DNA of 64,000 nucleotides from CAZSNT01 sp964607765. GTDB taxonomy: Bacteria > Verrucomicrobiota > Lentisphaeria > Oligosphaerales > JABHEG01. Positions 16,704 to 24,411 of the stretch are shown piece by piece. Made by a program: the position numbers and the translations under genes. The stretch lies in assembly GCA_964607765.1 (NCBI GenBank), contig CAZSNT010000039.1:1-64000 (forward strand), given 5' to 3'. The notes under the pieces are model-generated. The model worked only from the letters and a program-made list of their open reading frames with translations. It was not told where the DNA came from and did no database searches. Each line of letters begins with the position of its first letter. Within the stretch, counting starts at the first letter, position 1.

Positions 16704-17404
16704 CAACGACGCGCATACTTGTTGCCGAGGACGATGCCCACATCCGCGAAGGCGTTGTGGATCTGCTGGAGAGCGAGGGGTTCGCCGTGACGGCGGCTGA
16801 CAACGGCGTCGCCGCCGTGGACGCCTGGCGCAACGCCGCTCCGGACTTAATCCTGCTCGACATCATGATGCCCGGCAGCAGCGGCTACGACGTGTGCCGC
16901 GAGATCCGTAAGACCGATTCGCGTACCCCGATCATCATGCTCACCGCCAAAGGCGAAGAAATCGACAAAGTGGTCGGGCTCGAGCTGGGCGCGGACGACT
17001 ACGTGACCAAGCCGTTCGGCGTGCGGGAACTGCTGGCGCGTGTCCACGCCGTGTTGCGCAGATCGCAACCTGCGCAGGATGCCGGCGCAGGTCTGCGGCA
17101 AGACAGGTTCCACTTTGGTTCGGCGGAGATCGACCGCCGTGCTCTTCGCGGTTCGCTGGGAGGAGCGTCCTTCGATCTGACGCCACGCGAGCTTGCGCTC
17201 ATCGAGTACTTCCACGACCGGCCCGGTGCCGCGCTGTCGCGCGAGAAACTGCTGCACGGCGTCTGGGACTGCGATTACTACGGCACAACGCGCACAGTCG
17301 ACCAGCACATCGCGCAGCTGCGCAAGAAGATCGAGCCCGATCCCCGCAAGCCGTGTGTGATCACCACCGTCCACGGCCTGGGCTATCGCTACGAGGGAGA
17401 GTGA
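16700..17404 (+). CDS. OmpR/PhoB-family response regulator
   Basis: A protein of 234 residues. The receiver domain shows the acidic pair EDD near residue 10, phospho-acceptor Asp54 in LILLDIMMPG, and the conserved Lys in DDYVTKPFGVREL. The C-terminal half is a winged helix with FDLTPRELALIEYF and the recognition-helix region TRTVDQHIAQLRKKIEPDP, ending HGLGYRYEGE. The ATG overlaps the kinase stop codon. It is the terminal gene of the vWA-kinase-regulator operon; the genes it controls are unknown. Confidence 0.95.
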   Translation: MTTTRILVAEDDAHIREGVVDLLESEGFAVTAADNGVAAVDAWRNAAPDLILLDIMMPGSSGYDVCREIRKTDSRTPIIMLTAKGEEIDKVVGLELGADDYVTKPFGVRELLARVHAVLRRSQPAQDAGAGLRQDRFHFGSAEIDRRALRGSLGGASFDLTPRELALIEYFHDRPGAALSREKLLHGVWDCDYYGTTRTVDQHIAQLRKKIEPDPRKPCVITTVHGLGYRYEGE

Positions 17405-17410
17405 CCGGTC

Positions 17411-18151
17411 TTACGTTCCCGTGAAGGGCGGCTCGCCACGGACCGAGTCGACGATTGCCTGGACGTTGTCGAGCTGCTCCCTGTCACCGAACGCGGCGAG
17501 CCAGACGGCGCCCTCCGCGCCACCCACGCCCCCGGCGCCGACCGGGACCACGTCCACGCTGGCCAGTACGTCCAGTGCCTCAATCTCCGTGAAAATCAGA
17601 CCGGGAACGACCCAGAGCGTTGGCCCCTTGCCGGCAGCATCAGAGTTCAGAATGTCGGCCATCTCATCGAGGTCTGCGCCCACGCTCTTCTCCAGACCCA
17701 CGGGGTGCAGGAATGTGATGCGTCGTGCCACGACCGGGCCGATGGCCAACCCGACATTGCCGCCCGTCGGATGCCCGATCAGCACTCCTGCCTGGTTGCG
17801 TTCGTAGTTCAGCGCGTTGGCGCCCTTCACAAAAACGTCGCCAGGGCCCATCTCCGCCAGGATCTCCTTCGCCGGCACATCGAGCCGTTTGCCTTTGCGG
17901 ATGACCAGGTCCCCGTATGACGCCGTCAGCTTCGGCCCGGCATAGCCCGCTGGCAGCGTGCGGCCGGTCACCGACGTCTTCTTGTCAATACTCTCCCCGG
18001 TGATCTCCTCGATGACATAGCCATTGGTGGTGCCCGTGCCGACTGCCACAATACCGCTGTCGAGCGCACGCTTCACCACGTCCGACTGCGCAACGCCTCT
18101 CGCAATGAGGCGTTTGGACTCGGCGACGGTGAGGGAAAAGACAATGTGCAT
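17411..18151 (-). CDS. Conserved protein of unknown function with a glycine-rich GTGTTNG loop
   Basis: A protein of 246 residues; I do not recognise the family with certainty. It reads as a soluble alpha/beta protein. Near residue 37 is VAVGTGTTNGYVIEEI, which resembles the phosphate-binding GTGST loop of ribose-5-phosphate-isomerase-like folds. Later come FVKGANALNYERNQAGVLIGHPTGGNVG (residues about 124-152) and a Gly-rich VPVGAGGVGGAEGAVW. The strong sequence order suggests an enzyme. Start at 18151 (MHIVFSLT) is chosen over 18199 because upstream codons read poorly. It stands alone, convergent with the response regulator gene six bases away and divergent from the repeat-rich gap. Confidence 0.6.
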   Translation of the reverse strand: MHIVFSLTVAESKRLIARGVAQSDVVKRALDSGIVAVGTGTTNGYVIEEITGESIDKKTSVTGRTLPAGYAGPKLTASYGDLVIRKGKRLDVPAKEILAEMGPGDVFVKGANALNYERNQAGVLIGHPTGGNVGLAIGPVVARRITFLHPVGLEKSVGADLDEMADILNSDAAGKGPTLWVVPGLIFTEIEALDVLASVDVVPVGAGGVGGAEGAVWLAAFGDREQLDNVQAIVDSVRGEPPFTGT

Positions 18152-18214
18152 ATTCGTGACTCCTGCTGGGCGTTGGCTGTCCGGAAAACGCCATACCATG
18201 GCATGCGGAGTGTC

Positions 18215-18240
18215 GGGTGTCGAGTGCGGGTGTCGAGTGC
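18215..18240. repeat. Tandem 13-bp repeat GGGTGTCGAGTGC x2
   Basis: Two perfect, adjacent copies of GGGTGTCGAGTGC occupy 18215-18227 and 18228-18240, preceded by a partial unit (GTGTC at about 18210). They lie in the gap upstream of the conserved protein gene, between a TGTCCGGAAAAC copy and the GAGTCA tandem repeat. Confidence 0.8.
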
Positions 18241-18269
18241 GGCGCAGGATGCAGGCCGTGGACCGACAT

Positions 18270-18301
18270 GAGTCATCGAGTCACTGAGTCATCGAGTCAC
18301 C
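18270..18301. repeat. Tandem 16-bp repeat GAGTCATCGAGTCACY x2
   Basis: Two adjacent copies of GAGTCATCGAGTCAC followed by T or C occupy 18270-18285 and 18286-18301; each unit is itself two GAGTCA half-units. A related stretch, GTCATCGAGTCATCG, occurs at 62086-62100. Both sites are preceded by GGATGCAGG about 20 bases upstream, so they probably derive from one repeat family. Confidence 0.8.
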
Positions 18302-18809
18302 AGGTCAGCGGAAGAGGATGTCGACCGTTTTCCGGCCATCCTCCACGATTGGCGGTGGTGCACTGTCCGGAAAACACGGGGGGGAGCCCCAGTCTCTGTC
18401 TGTTTTCCGGACATCCCGTCGTCTGTGTCTGATTTCCCTCGTCCTCCTCCTCGTCCTCGTGTCTCCGCACACAGTTGTCCGGAAAACCGGTCGGTCCGGG
18501 GTTGAATTCTGGAACAGATCATCAAAAGTAAGGACTTTCTGTCCGGACCGGCGGCGTATGGCACGGTCAGGCAGCGACTGGTCTGCCGGCCCTGCGTTTT
18601 GTCTCGGGTCTTGCGGAACCTCTTTGGAGCCGCCGTGTCAAAGCCGTGCATCAGCGCATGTACGGGAATTGGCGGCGGTTGTTTGTCGGGCAGCCGACCG
18701 CGGAGTGTGCTCTTCCCTGGCAGGGGAAGGCGAGAAAGCCGCTCCCTTGTGGTCGAGCTGCAGTGTTATGGTGTGGCGCCAAGGTCAAACTGGAGGAGAC
18801 TGTGAAGGT

Positions 18810-19784
18810 ATGATCAAAGCGCGGGATGTAGTGAAGTGGTTTGGGCCTAAAGCCGCAGTTGACGGCGTGTCATTCGACGTCAACGAAGGCGAGGTCCTCG
18901 GGTTCCTGGGACCAAACGGTGCGGGTAAGTCGACGACGATGCGCATCATCACCGGCTTCCTGCCGTTGTCCTCGGGGAAAGTGGAAATTGGCGGTCATGA
19001 TATCGAGGAGGACAGCATCGCTGCCAAAGCGATGATCGGCTATCTGCCGGAAAACGCTCCTGCGTATCCGGAGATGTCGGTTGAGGCATTCCTCCATTTT
19101 GTCGCCGAATTGCGCGGGTTCCGCGGCAGCGAGAAGAGCGCGGCGGTTGCCCGCGTGATCGGGACCTGCTTTCTGGAGCCGGTGCAGCATCAGACGATCG
19201 AGACGCTGTCGAAGGGGTATCGGCATCGCACGTGTTTCGCGCAGTCGATCCTGCACGATCCACCCATTCTGGTTCTTGACGAGCCCACGGACGGGCTGGA
19301 TCCGAACCAGAAGCACGAGGTGCGGCAGCTGATCAGGCACATGGGCGAGGAGAAGAAGAAGGCGATCATCGTCTCGACTCACATCCTCGAAGAGGTGGAC
19401 GCAATCTGCAATCGCGTCATCGTCATCGATCGCGGCAAGATCGTGGCCGAGGGTGACCCGGATGTGCTCCGGCTGAGAAGCGAGTGCGCCGGCGCGGTGA
19501 CCGTGCGCGTGCTGAAACAGGCAGCGGACGACGTGACATCTGCGCTCGGCGGGATCGAGAGCGTTGGCCGCGTGCAAGTGTTGTCTTCGGTCGATGGCTC
19601 TGTCGTTGCTCGTGCGTTCCGCAAGTCGCGTTCCGAGGCGGACGCCTCCCTGGGCGGCGCAGTGGCGGACAAGATTCTGGCCAAAGGCTGGAAGTTCGAC
19701 GAGCTGCACACGGAGAAGGGGCGTCTGGACGAGGTCTTCCGCAGCATCACCTTGGGTGATTCGGTACAGGAGGAGTCCAAATGA
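18810..19784 (+). CDS. ABC transporter ATP-binding protein (GldA/NatA-like)
   Basis: A protein of 324 residues. Walker A is GPNGAGKSTT, the Q-loop region is MIGYLPENAPAYPEMSV, the signature is the LSKGYRHR variant usual for GldA-type ATPases, Walker B is ILVLDEPTDGLDPNQ and the switch is VSTHIL. About 90 C-terminal residues form a soluble extension. The start at 18810 lies in frame after GAGGAG; the frame is open back to 18318, but that part covers the repeats. The stop overlaps the permease ATG (ATGA). Together with the next three genes it forms a Gld-type export complex, known as a gliding accessory transporter in Bacteroidota but common and of unknown role in PVC bacteria. Confidence 0.92.
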   Translation: MIKARDVVKWFGPKAAVDGVSFDVNEGEVLGFLGPNGAGKSTTMRIITGFLPLSSGKVEIGGHDIEEDSIAAKAMIGYLPENAPAYPEMSVEAFLHFVAELRGFRGSEKSAAVARVIGTCFLEPVQHQTIETLSKGYRHRTCFAQSILHDPPILVLDEPTDGLDPNQKHEVRQLIRHMGEEKKKAIIVSTHILEEVDAICNRVIVIDRGKIVAEGDPDVLRLRSECAGAVTVRVLKQAADDVTSALGGIESVGRVQVLSSVDGSVVARAFRKSRSEADASLGGAVADKILAKGWKFDELHTEKGRLDEVFRSITLGDSVQEESK

Positions 19785-20524
19785 GCGCGATGAGTAAGAT
19801 CTGGACGATCGTCAAGCGCGAGTTGGCGAGCTACTTCCATTCGCCGGTCGCTTACGTTTTCATCGTTATTTTCCTGATGTTGAGCGGCTTCTTTACCTTC
19901 ATGGTGGGCAATTTTTTTGCCCGGAACGAGGCGTCGCTGGCATCGTTCTTCCTCTGGCATCCGTGGTTGTACCTGTTCCTCGTTCCTGCGGCCGGCATGC
20001 GGCTGTGGGCCGAGGAGCGTCGCGCCGGTTCGATCGAGCTGCTGCTGACCCTGCCCATCGCGGGGTGGCACGCGATCGTGGGCAAGTTCATCGCGGCCTG
20101 GCTGTTCCTCGGTCTGGCGTTGGTGCTGACTTTCCCGATCATCTGCACGGTGGCCTATCTCGGCGACCCGGACGGCGGCGTGATTCTGACCGGCTACATC
20201 GGCAGCTTCCTGGTCATGGGCGCATACCTGGCCATCACGAGCATGACATCGGCGCTGACGCGCAACCAGGTGGTGAGCTTCATCACAGCCGTGGTGGTGT
20301 GCCTGTTCCTGATCCTGGCCGGTTGGCCGCCCGTCACCAACATGGTGGTCAATTGGGCCCCGAGCTGGGTGGTCGAAGGTGTGGCCGCGCTCAGTGTGAT
20401 CCCGCATTTCGACGGGCTGCAGCGCGGCGTGGTCGATGCCCGGGACCTGATCTATTACCTGTCGGTGATCTGCTTTTCTCTGTTTGCGACCGACGTCGTG
20501 TTGAGGAGCCATCGGGCGGGCTGA
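19781..20524 (+). CDS. ABC-2 type permease (GldF-like)
   Basis: A protein of 247 residues with about six membrane segments: VAYVFIVIFLMLSGFFTFMV, WLYLFLVPAAGM, FIAAWLFLGLALVLTFPIIC, GGVILTGYIGSFLVMGAYLAI, VVSFITAVVVCLFLILA and YYLSVICFSLFATDVVL. The RLWAEERRAGSIELLLTLPI segment between the second and third is the coupling helix typical of this permease group. The ATG overlaps the stop codon of the ATPase gene. It would form the channel driven by the upstream ATPase. Confidence 0.92.
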   Translation: MSAMSKIWTIVKRELASYFHSPVAYVFIVIFLMLSGFFTFMVGNFFARNEASLASFFLWHPWLYLFLVPAAGMRLWAEERRAGSIELLLTLPIAGWHAIVGKFIAAWLFLGLALVLTFPIICTVAYLGDPDGGVILTGYIGSFLVMGAYLAITSMTSALTRNQVVSFITAVVVCLFLILAGWPPVTNMVVNWAPSWVVEGVAALSVIPHFDGLQRGVVDARDLIYYLSVICFSLFATDVVLRSHRAG

Positions 20525-20570
20525 GCCTGAGTCGGCCCAGAGCAACTCAGTGAGGAGACTGGAATTCGTT

Positions 20571-22478
20571 ATGGAAACGAAGAAGAACATTGCAGAAGCC
20601 TATCTGTTTTCAGTCATTGGACTGATCGTCATGTTCGTACTGCTCATCGCTGTGAATGTCATATTCAGCTCGATGAACATGCGCGCGGACTTCACCGAGG
20701 AGAATCTCTACACGCTGTCCGACGGGACACGCGCGATCCTCAAGGTAATGGACACACCGGTCACGATCCGCTACTACTACTCGAAAGACGCGGCGCAGAT
20801 GCCGATCTACCTGAAGAACTACGCTCAGCGCGTCGAAGACCTGCTGAAAGAGTTCAAGGAGGCGGGCGGCAAGAACATCGTGCTGGAGAAGCTGAACCCG
20901 AAGCCGGATTCGGACGCTGAGGATTCGGCGAACCTGGACGGTGTGCAAGGGCAGAACATCGGTTTGGCCGGGGACCGGATCTACCTGGGGCTGGCCATCA
21001 ACTGTCTGGACGAAGTGGTGTCGATCCCGTTCCTCGCGCCGGACCGCGAGAACCTGCTCGAGTACGACGTCACCCGCGCCATTTACCGCGTGCTGAACAC
21101 GGAGAAGTCGACGATCGGTGTCATGACGTCGCTGTCGGTCATGGGCCGGCAGACGCCGCCCATGATGAACATGGGGCGTCCGCCTCAGAACCAGCCGCCT
21201 TGGATCGTCATCAACGAGCTCAAGCGCGATTTCGATGTGCGGGACGTGCAGAAGGATGTGGAGGAGATCGATGACGACATCGACATCCTGCTCCTTATTC
21301 ACGCCAAGGACCTGCCTGAGAAAACACTGTTCGCCATCGACCAGTTTGTGCTGCGCGGCGGCAAGCTGCTCGCGTTCCTCGACGCCATGAGCATGATCGA
21401 GCGCCAGGAGCAACCGCAGATGCAGCAGATGCAGATGCAGATGCCGCCGAGCGCGTCCACGCTGGGCGTGTTGCTGGACACGTGGGGCATCGAGTTCGAG
21501 ACGGAGAAGGTCATTGCCGACCTCCAGTACATGGCGCGTGTACAGGGGCGCAGCGGCCGGCCCGAGTCCATGCCCATGGTGCTGACATTGGACAGCACAG
21601 CTGTTGATGCGGATGACCCGGTCACGAGTCAGCTCGAGAGTCTGCTCTTCGTGTTTGGCGGCGTGTTCAGTGGCGACGGGGCAGACGACCTCGAGAAGAC
21701 CGTACTGATGTCCTCCTCGGAACGCTCGCAGCTGATCGAGAAGTTCATGGCTCAGATGCCGGGTGATCACGTGATCAAGGAGTTCAAGCCCGAGGAGCGG
21801 CGCCAGGATCTGGCTATCCGCCTGACCGGCACGTTCAAGACCGCGTTCCCTGATGGGAAGCCGGGAGGCGAGGACGAGGACGAGGGCGAAGACAAGGACG
21901 AGGGCAGCTTGAAGGAGTCCACGGGTGAAGGTGTGGTGGTCCTCGTGGGTGACTCCGATCTGCTGCACGACAACTTCTGCGTCCGGCGCCAGGCGTTCTT
22001 CGGCCAGGAAATCGTCAGCCCGATGAACGACAACCTCAATTTGTTGCAGAATCTGGCGGAGCTCCTCGCCGGCGACAGCAATCTGATCGGCATCCGGTCC
22101 CGGGGCGCGATCCAGCGTCCGTTCCTCGTGGTGCAGAAGATGAAGGCTGAAGCGGAGCAGCGTCACCAGGCCAAGATCAAGGCCCTCGAGGACGAGCTGT
22201 CCGACGTGCAGCGGGAGATCAACGAACTGCAGCGTGAGAAGAAGAAGGGGCAGAAGCTGATCATCTCAGAGGATCAGGTCAAGGCAATCCAGAAGTTCCG
22301 TGAGAAGGAAGCCACCGTAAGCAAGGAACTGAAGAACGTGCGCAAGCAGTTCCGACGCGACATCGACGCTTTGGAGACCAAGCTGAAGTGGGCGAACATC
22401 GCGCTCATGCCTTTCCTGGTCATTCTGAGCGGCATTGTGCTTGCTGTCATCAAACGGAGGAGGATGGTTCGCAGATGA
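20571..22478 (+). CDS. GldG-like ABC-associated extracytoplasmic protein
   Basis: A protein of 635 residues. An N-terminal membrane helix (YLFSVIGLIVMFVLLIAVNVIF) is followed by a large domain related to the ABC-type uncharacterised auxiliary domain of GldG: DFTEENLYTLSDGTRAILK, TIRYYYSK, EFKEAGGKNIVLEKLNPKPD and DIDILLLIHAKDLPEKTLFAIDQF (in part). A Met/Gln-rich patch (QMQQMQMQMPP) lies near residue 285 and an acidic patch near residue 435. A coiled coil (residues about 530-605) precedes a C-terminal membrane helix. The start at 20571 follows GAGGAG; a GTG at 20550 is less likely. Its stop overlaps the next gene. Confidence 0.85.
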   Translation: METKKNIAEAYLFSVIGLIVMFVLLIAVNVIFSSMNMRADFTEENLYTLSDGTRAILKVMDTPVTIRYYYSKDAAQMPIYLKNYAQRVEDLLKEFKEAGGKNIVLEKLNPKPDSDAEDSANLDGVQGQNIGLAGDRIYLGLAINCLDEVVSIPFLAPDRENLLEYDVTRAIYRVLNTEKSTIGVMTSLSVMGRQTPPMMNMGRPPQNQPPWIVINELKRDFDVRDVQKDVEEIDDDIDILLLIHAKDLPEKTLFAIDQFVLRGGKLLAFLDAMSMIERQEQPQMQQMQMQMPPSASTLGVLLDTWGIEFETEKVIADLQYMARVQGRSGRPESMPMVLTLDSTAVDADDPVTSQLESLLFVFGGVFSGDGADDLEKTVLMSSSERSQLIEKFMAQMPGDHVIKEFKPEERRQDLAIRLTGTFKTAFPDGKPGGEDEDEGEDKDEGSLKESTGEGVVVLVGDSDLLHDNFCVRRQAFFGQEIVSPMNDNLNLLQNLAELLAGDSNLIGIRSRGAIQRPFLVVQKMKAEAEQRHQAKIKALEDELSDVQREINELQREKKKGQKLIISEDQVKAIQKFREKEATVSKELKNVRKQFRRDIDALETKLKWANIALMPFLVILSGIVLAVIKRRRMVRR

Positions 22479-23812
22479 AGAAGAAGCAGCTCATTTTTCT
22501 TGTAGTGGCAACGATTGTCGTGCTCGTGGTGGGCATGCTGGTCTCATCCAGCCGGCAGCGTGCGTGGGAACAGAGCGGCTCGGAGAGTGACCGGCTCGTG
22601 CTGCCGGGATTCGACGGCAAGGTCAACGATGTCGCTAAGATCGGGATAACGGATACAGACGGCGCGGTGAGCATTGTGAAGCAGGAGGGACGCTGGCGCG
22701 TCGCCGAACGCTACAACTACCCGGCCAATTACGATACGGTCTTCGATTTCCTCCGTGACCTGACGGAACTGAAGGCTGCCCAGACGCTGAATGTCGGCGC
22801 ATCCCAATACGGCCGCCTGCAGTTGCTGGCGCCGGGGGGCGACGAACAGGATGCCGAGAAGCTGGGGACGTGTGTCGTGTTGGCAGGCGAGGGAGATGCC
22901 GCCGTCGCTGAGCTCGTTCTGGGCAAGGAACACGAGCGCAAGTCGGACGCGTCGCCGCAGTTCGGCGGCGGCAGCTGGCCGGATGGCCGCTACCTGCTCG
23001 TGCCTGAAACAAAGAAGATCTCACTGGTCTCCAAGACCTTCAGCTCCATCGAGGCGAAGCCCAAGAACTGGCTCGACAAGGACTTCTTCAAGATCAGCGA
23101 CCTGAAGACGGGGACGCTCGAGAAGGACGGTAAGGAAGTCTGGCGCATCGAGCGCGAGAAGAAAGGCGACGACCCGAAACTCGTCGGGCTCGGCGCGGAC
23201 GAGGAACAGGACGACAGTGACGTTCGGAGTCTGAGCAGCGCGTTTTCGTGGGCGAGCTTCGAGGATGTTGCGGATCCCGCCCTGCCCGATGAAGAAACGG
23301 GCATGGACAGTCCGTCTACGTTTACGGCTACCGACTTTGACGGATTCACCTACGTGGTGAAGGTCGGCAAGAAGACGTCCGACGATAAGTTTCACATGTC
23401 GGTCCAGGCGACTTTTGACGGCCCGCGGGAACGGGGAGCCGAGGAGGGGGAGTCCGAGGAGGACAAGACCAAGAAGGACGAGGAGTTCAAGGAGAAGCTC
23501 GCGGAGCACGACAAGAAAGCTGCCGAGCTCAAGGAGCGCCTGCTTCGGCCCGACGGCACGCCGTGGGTTTATCTGGTCAGCAAGTACACGGGGGAGAAGG
23601 TCCTCAAGGAACGCAAAGACCTGATCAAAGAGGAAGAGAAGAAGGACGAGGACGAGGCGGATGCCGCCAAGGCGGATGCCGCCGCTGCGGACACAACCGA
23701 GGCCAAGAAGCCGGCTGCCATGACGGAAGAGGCGTCGCCTGCAGCCAAAGCCCCCGAGCCTGAGCCGAAGACGCCCCCCGCAGAGAAGACGGCGGAAGAC
23801 AACGCAGAGTAG
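22475..23812 (+). CDS. DUF4340 domain protein with long charged tail
   Basis: A protein of 445 residues starting ATGA-overlapped with the GldG-like gene, with GAGGAGG upstream. It has one N-terminal membrane helix (LIFLVVATIVVLVVGMLV), then repeated DUF4340 units: VNDVAKIGITDTDGAVSIVKQ, WRVAERYNYPANYDTVFDFL and a second half with EVWRIEREKKGDD. The last 60 or so residues are Glu, Lys, Asp and Ala-rich low-complexity sequence, including KADAAAAD units and PEPEPKTPP. DUF4340 proteins usually follow GldG-like genes in PVC genomes, and this order is kept here. The function is unknown; it is probably a periplasmic partner of the transporter. Confidence 0.85.
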   Translation: MKKKQLIFLVVATIVVLVVGMLVSSSRQRAWEQSGSESDRLVLPGFDGKVNDVAKIGITDTDGAVSIVKQEGRWRVAERYNYPANYDTVFDFLRDLTELKAAQTLNVGASQYGRLQLLAPGGDEQDAEKLGTCVVLAGEGDAAVAELVLGKEHERKSDASPQFGGGSWPDGRYLLVPETKKISLVSKTFSSIEAKPKNWLDKDFFKISDLKTGTLEKDGKEVWRIEREKKGDDPKLVGLGADEEQDDSDVRSLSSAFSWASFEDVADPALPDEETGMDSPSTFTATDFDGFTYVVKVGKKTSDDKFHMSVQATFDGPRERGAEEGESEEDKTKKDEEFKEKLAEHDKKAAELKERLLRPDGTPWVYLVSKYTGEKVLKERKDLIKEEEKKDEDEADAAKADAAAADTTEAKKPAAMTEEASPAAKAPEPEPKTPPAEKTAEDNAE

Positions 23813-23843
23813 CTTCGCTTCCACAGAGCATTGACATGCATTC

Positions 23844-23884
23844 GCCCCTGCTCAGGCGTTCGGCCCGGGCAGGGGCTTTTTCTT
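23844..23884 (+). terminator. Rho-independent terminator of the ABC/Gld operon
   Basis: An eight-bp perfect stem GCCCCTGC / GCAGGGGC (23844-23851 and 23869-23876) encloses a 17-base loop and runs directly into TTTTTCTTGTTG. It lies 32 bases after the DUF4340 gene and closes the four-gene operon. Confidence 0.88.
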
Positions 23885-23898
23885 GTTGTGGATCGCGG

Positions 23899-24225
23899 TC
23901 AGAGAACCTGGAATCGCTGAATGGGGATCAGGCGCGACTGCCAATCGGCCGGCAACACTGCCGTGTCAGGCCCGACTCCATGCGCGTAATACATGAACTG
24001 CTCGTCAAAGAGTGACCCCTCGCCGATGGAACCGTCGATCAGGATCGCTTTGCTGGGATCGCCTGCCGGATAGAGATCGACCTCGCGTGACATCAGCAGC
24101 TCAGGCGGCGCGTTCGGGAACGCTCCCAAAATGGCCTGACTGCCCACGACGATGATCTCGTCGACTTCCGCGATGGCGCCGGCGGCACGTATCACATGCT
24201 CAAGCTGAGGGGTTACCGTCGCCAC
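23899..24225 (-). pseudogene. Truncated DUF6036 nucleotidyltransferase-like gene
   Basis: About 108 codons resemble the N-terminal half of DUF6036 nucleotidyltransferases: LEHVIRAAGAIAEVDEIIVV, GSQAILGAFPNAPPELLMS, REVDLYP, then DGSIGEGSLFDEQFMYYAHG and LPADWQSRLIPIQ. The GS motif and the DLYP acidic site are intact. Full-length family members go on past this point with another 70 or more residues that include the nucleotide-specificity half; here the frame stops at once after LIPIQRFQVL. The only sensible start is a GTG at 24225 without a clear ribosome site. It is probably a decayed toxin or nucleotidyltransferase gene. No antitoxin partner is adjacent. Confidence 0.6.
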
Positions 24226-24411
24226 CGGCCTGTTCTGTTCGTGGCACCGGCCGCTGCCGCGCATGCCCCGGTCCCGTAGCGCGCCGCTCCGCGGTCGCGT
24301 CTGTCCACTGCCGGTCGCCATGGGCTCGGGTGAGTTCGACTTTGCTGCCGGCTCGGACAATATTAGTTGAGGAGGGGGCGGCGGCGGGTGCCCGTGTTGC
24401 AGGAGGCGTCC

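Larger units (their letters stand above)
18178..18487. repeat. Cluster of TGTCCGGAAAAC dispersed repeats
   Basis: Exact copies of TGTCCGGAAAAC lie at 18178-18189, 18364-18375 and 18476-18487 on the plus strand, and its exact inverse GTTTTCCGGACA at 18402-18413. A one-mismatch inverse, GTTTTCCGGCCA, lies at 18327-18338. Two more exact copies occur 37 kb away at 55346-55357 and 55369-55380. The core TCCGGA is palindromic. All copies are intergenic. Confidence 0.85.
18152..18809. other. Repeat-rich intergenic region
   Basis: This gap of about 650 bp holds no convincing gene. Its left half is packed with short repeats: four or five copies of TGTCCGGAAAAC in both orientations, a tandem 13-mer and a tandem 16-mer (listed separately). 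Its right half (18500-18809) is plain sequence leading to the ABC operon, with a small hairpin CTTCCC/GGGAAG near 18711-18728. The promoter of the ABC operon presumably lies here, but I see no clear sigma-70 site. Confidence 0.6.

Noticed and set aside
18152..18490. Possible CRISPR array in the repeat-rich gap
   Set aside because: Repeats are 12-16 bp, irregularly spaced and in both orientations, without unique spacers of constant length or cas genes.
20610..22166. 518-codon minus-strand frame opposite the GldG-like gene
   Set aside because: Shadow of the coupled ABC operon. Its sequence is leucine, arginine and histidine-rich with no recognisable fold.
23641..23811. Low-complexity acidic tail of DUF4340 as a frameshift
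   Set aside because: The frame continues to a proper stop followed by a good terminator; charged tails are common in this family.
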